The notes beneath the pieces are model-generated. The model was not told the DNA's origin and did no database searches. It saw only the letters and a program-made list of their open reading frames with translations. Shown here piece by piece: positions 13,436-14,406 of a stretch of 14,406 nt of DNA; the first letter of the stretch is position 1, and each line of letters starts with the position of its first letter. A program made the position numbers and the translations under genes. The stretch comes from Candidatus Zixiibacteriota bacterium (GTDB taxonomy: Bacteria > Zixibacteria > MSB-5A5 > JAABVY01 > JAHJOQ01). The DNA is taken from NCBI GenBank assembly GCA_024275215.1, contig JAJRZO010000480.1, positions 1 to 14,406 on the forward strand. Reading direction: 5' to 3'.

Positions 13436-14406
13436 TCAGCCTTGAGTCTTGCCGGCCTCGGTAATCGGGAGCTCAATTTGGAACGTTGTTCCGAGACCGG
13501 GCGAACTCTCTTTAACAAAGATGTCGCCACGATGATATTTCGAGATTATCCTGTCAGTGAGAGAAAGACCGAGTCCCCAGCCCCTCTTCTTTGTAGTATA
13601 TCCGGGCTGAAATGCTCTTTTCGCCTCCCCGGGCGTCATGCCCCGTCCATTATCAGAAACCTGAATGCAAACTTTCCTCAGATCCTTTGAAAACGATGAC
13701 TTTATTTCTATCCTGCCGGTTCTCGCATCGCATGCCTGAAGAGCATTCTTGAGCAGGTTCTCGAAAGCCCAGCCGAGAAGCTCACGGTTGACTGCTACAA
13801 GCTTTGGCTCGGAACGCTTGAATTCAATACGTACGCCATCTCCCTTGTGGGGCAGCCGTTGCCTGAGATAGTCAGCCGTTTCTTCTATAATTTCCTCGAC
13901 GTCAACAGTCGTAAGATCTGGTGTAGATCCGATCAGAGAGAATCTGCTCGCAATCCTTTCGAGTCTTCCGATATCGGCTTTCATCCTCGACAATATCTCT
14001 TCAGTCGGTATCGAGTCTGAATCATAACCAGAGAGTCCTTTATCTTCTTCCCGTGAACCGAGAAGCTCCAGCCATCCCATCAGACTCGAAAGTGGAGTGC
14101 CGAGTTGATGCGCTGTTTCCTTAGCCATACCAACCCAGATATTGCGTTGTTCGGCCCGCTTGATATTCCTGAAACCGATGAAACCCACAATAATGAAAAA
14201 TGATATTACACCGACCTGCACTATGGGCATCAACTGGAGTTGCCGCACAAGCGGCGGATCACCATAGAACATCTTGTAGAACAGGCGGTCGTTCGAGATG
14301 ATGTCAACGGACTGTTCCTTCGACTCAAGCTGTGCAAGAATTTCCCTCACCTTCGAGAGAGTTGCAGAATCCGCATCCGACGCCATGCCGTCCTCGATAC
14401 CGTCTA
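13436..14406 (-). CDS. Membrane sensor histidine kinase, N-terminus outside the window
   Basis: Probable cognate kinase of the PorX-like regulator. The frame is open to the window edge (codons for DGIEDG precede the Met at 14386), so the N-terminus is very likely missing. Numbering from that Met: an extracytoplasmic stretch (1-50), one membrane helix (about 53-72), then cytoplasmic HisKA with phospho-acceptor His93 in KETAHQLGTPLSS. The HATPase domain carries ENLLKNALQA (N-box), DNGRGM and GWGLGLSLTDRII. The WVGMAKETAHQLGTPLSS form of the H-box is one I associate with Bacteroidetes-type kinases. An N-terminal signal anchor beyond the window would complete a two-helix sensor. It ends 13 nt before the regulator start. 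Confidence 0.88.
   Translation of the reverse strand, partial: DGIEDGMASDADSATLSKVREILAQLESKEQSVDIISNDRLFYKMFYGDPPLVRQLQLMPIVQVGVISFFIIVGFIGFRNIKRAEQRNIWVGMAKETAHQLGTPLSSLMGWLELLGSREEDKGLSGYDSDSIPTEEILSRMKADIGRLERIASRFSLIGSTPDLTTVDVEEIIEETADYLRQRLPHKGDGVRIEFKRSEPKLVAVNRELLGWAFENLLKNALQACDARTGRIEIKSSFSKDLRKVCIQVSDNGRGMTPGEAKRAFQPGYTTKKRGWGLGLSLTDRIISKYHRGDIFVKESSPGLGTTFQIELPITEAGKTQG

Noticed and set aside
13423..13530. 36-residue N-terminal extension of the PorX-like gene
   Set aside because: It overlaps the kinase C-terminus, while the ATG at 13422 has a good AGGAG site and begins right before the receiver domain.

Overview
The window is a compact bacterial chromosomal segment in which every convincing gene lies on the minus strand, so transcription runs from high to low coordinates. 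Gene density is high, with many 1-23 nt overlaps, and five of the thirteen genes appear to use GTG or TTG starts. The content suggests an uncultured or little-studied member of the Fibrobacteres-Chlorobi-Bacteroidetes (FCB) lineage, for example something near Zixibacteria. The reasons are a PorX-type response regulator/PglZ protein next to tsaE, a kinase with the WVGMAKETAHQLGTPLSS signature seen in Bacteroidetes relatives, and palindrome-rich intergenic repeats. The lineage is an inference; no rRNA gene is present.

Right block (14406 to 7983): a histidine kinase cut by the window edge, a PorX-like regulator, then a housekeeping run of tsaE, tsaB and rimI (tRNA t6A modification and N-acetylation), accD (fatty acid synthesis) and folC (folate). 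PorX, tsaE, rimI, accD and folC overlap or nearly abut their neighbours. The only real break is 169 nt between tsaE and tsaB. It holds a strong sigma70-like promoter whose -10 box ends five nt before the tsaB GTG codon, so the tsaB mRNA may be leaderless.

Middle block (7925 to 2735): three signalling genes. These are a soluble GAF histidine kinase, a REC-GAF-GAF-kinase fusion overlapping it by 8 nt, and, after a 300-bp gap with two hairpins, an NtrC-family sigma54 activator. None has a membrane segment, so they look like a cytoplasmic sensory relay.

Left block (2580 to 456): just downstream of the sigma54 activator there is a near-consensus sigma54 (-24/-12) promoter. It reads into a short degenerate GGDEF-like protein and then fetA-fetB, an ABC-type metal (iron) exporter. 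The simplest reading is a self-contained circuit: sensor kinases, sigma54 activator, sigma54 promoter, then pseudo-GGDEF and FetAB.

Positions 1-455 carry no credible gene. They hold a cluster of inverted repeats, including two 30-nt near-identical hairpin units with a compensatory base change. This region and the 4190-4489 gap share two 9-nt words in the same order and orientation, suggesting related composite repeat elements. No tRNA, rRNA, CRISPR array, insertion sequence or classical hairpin-plus-T-tract terminator was found.
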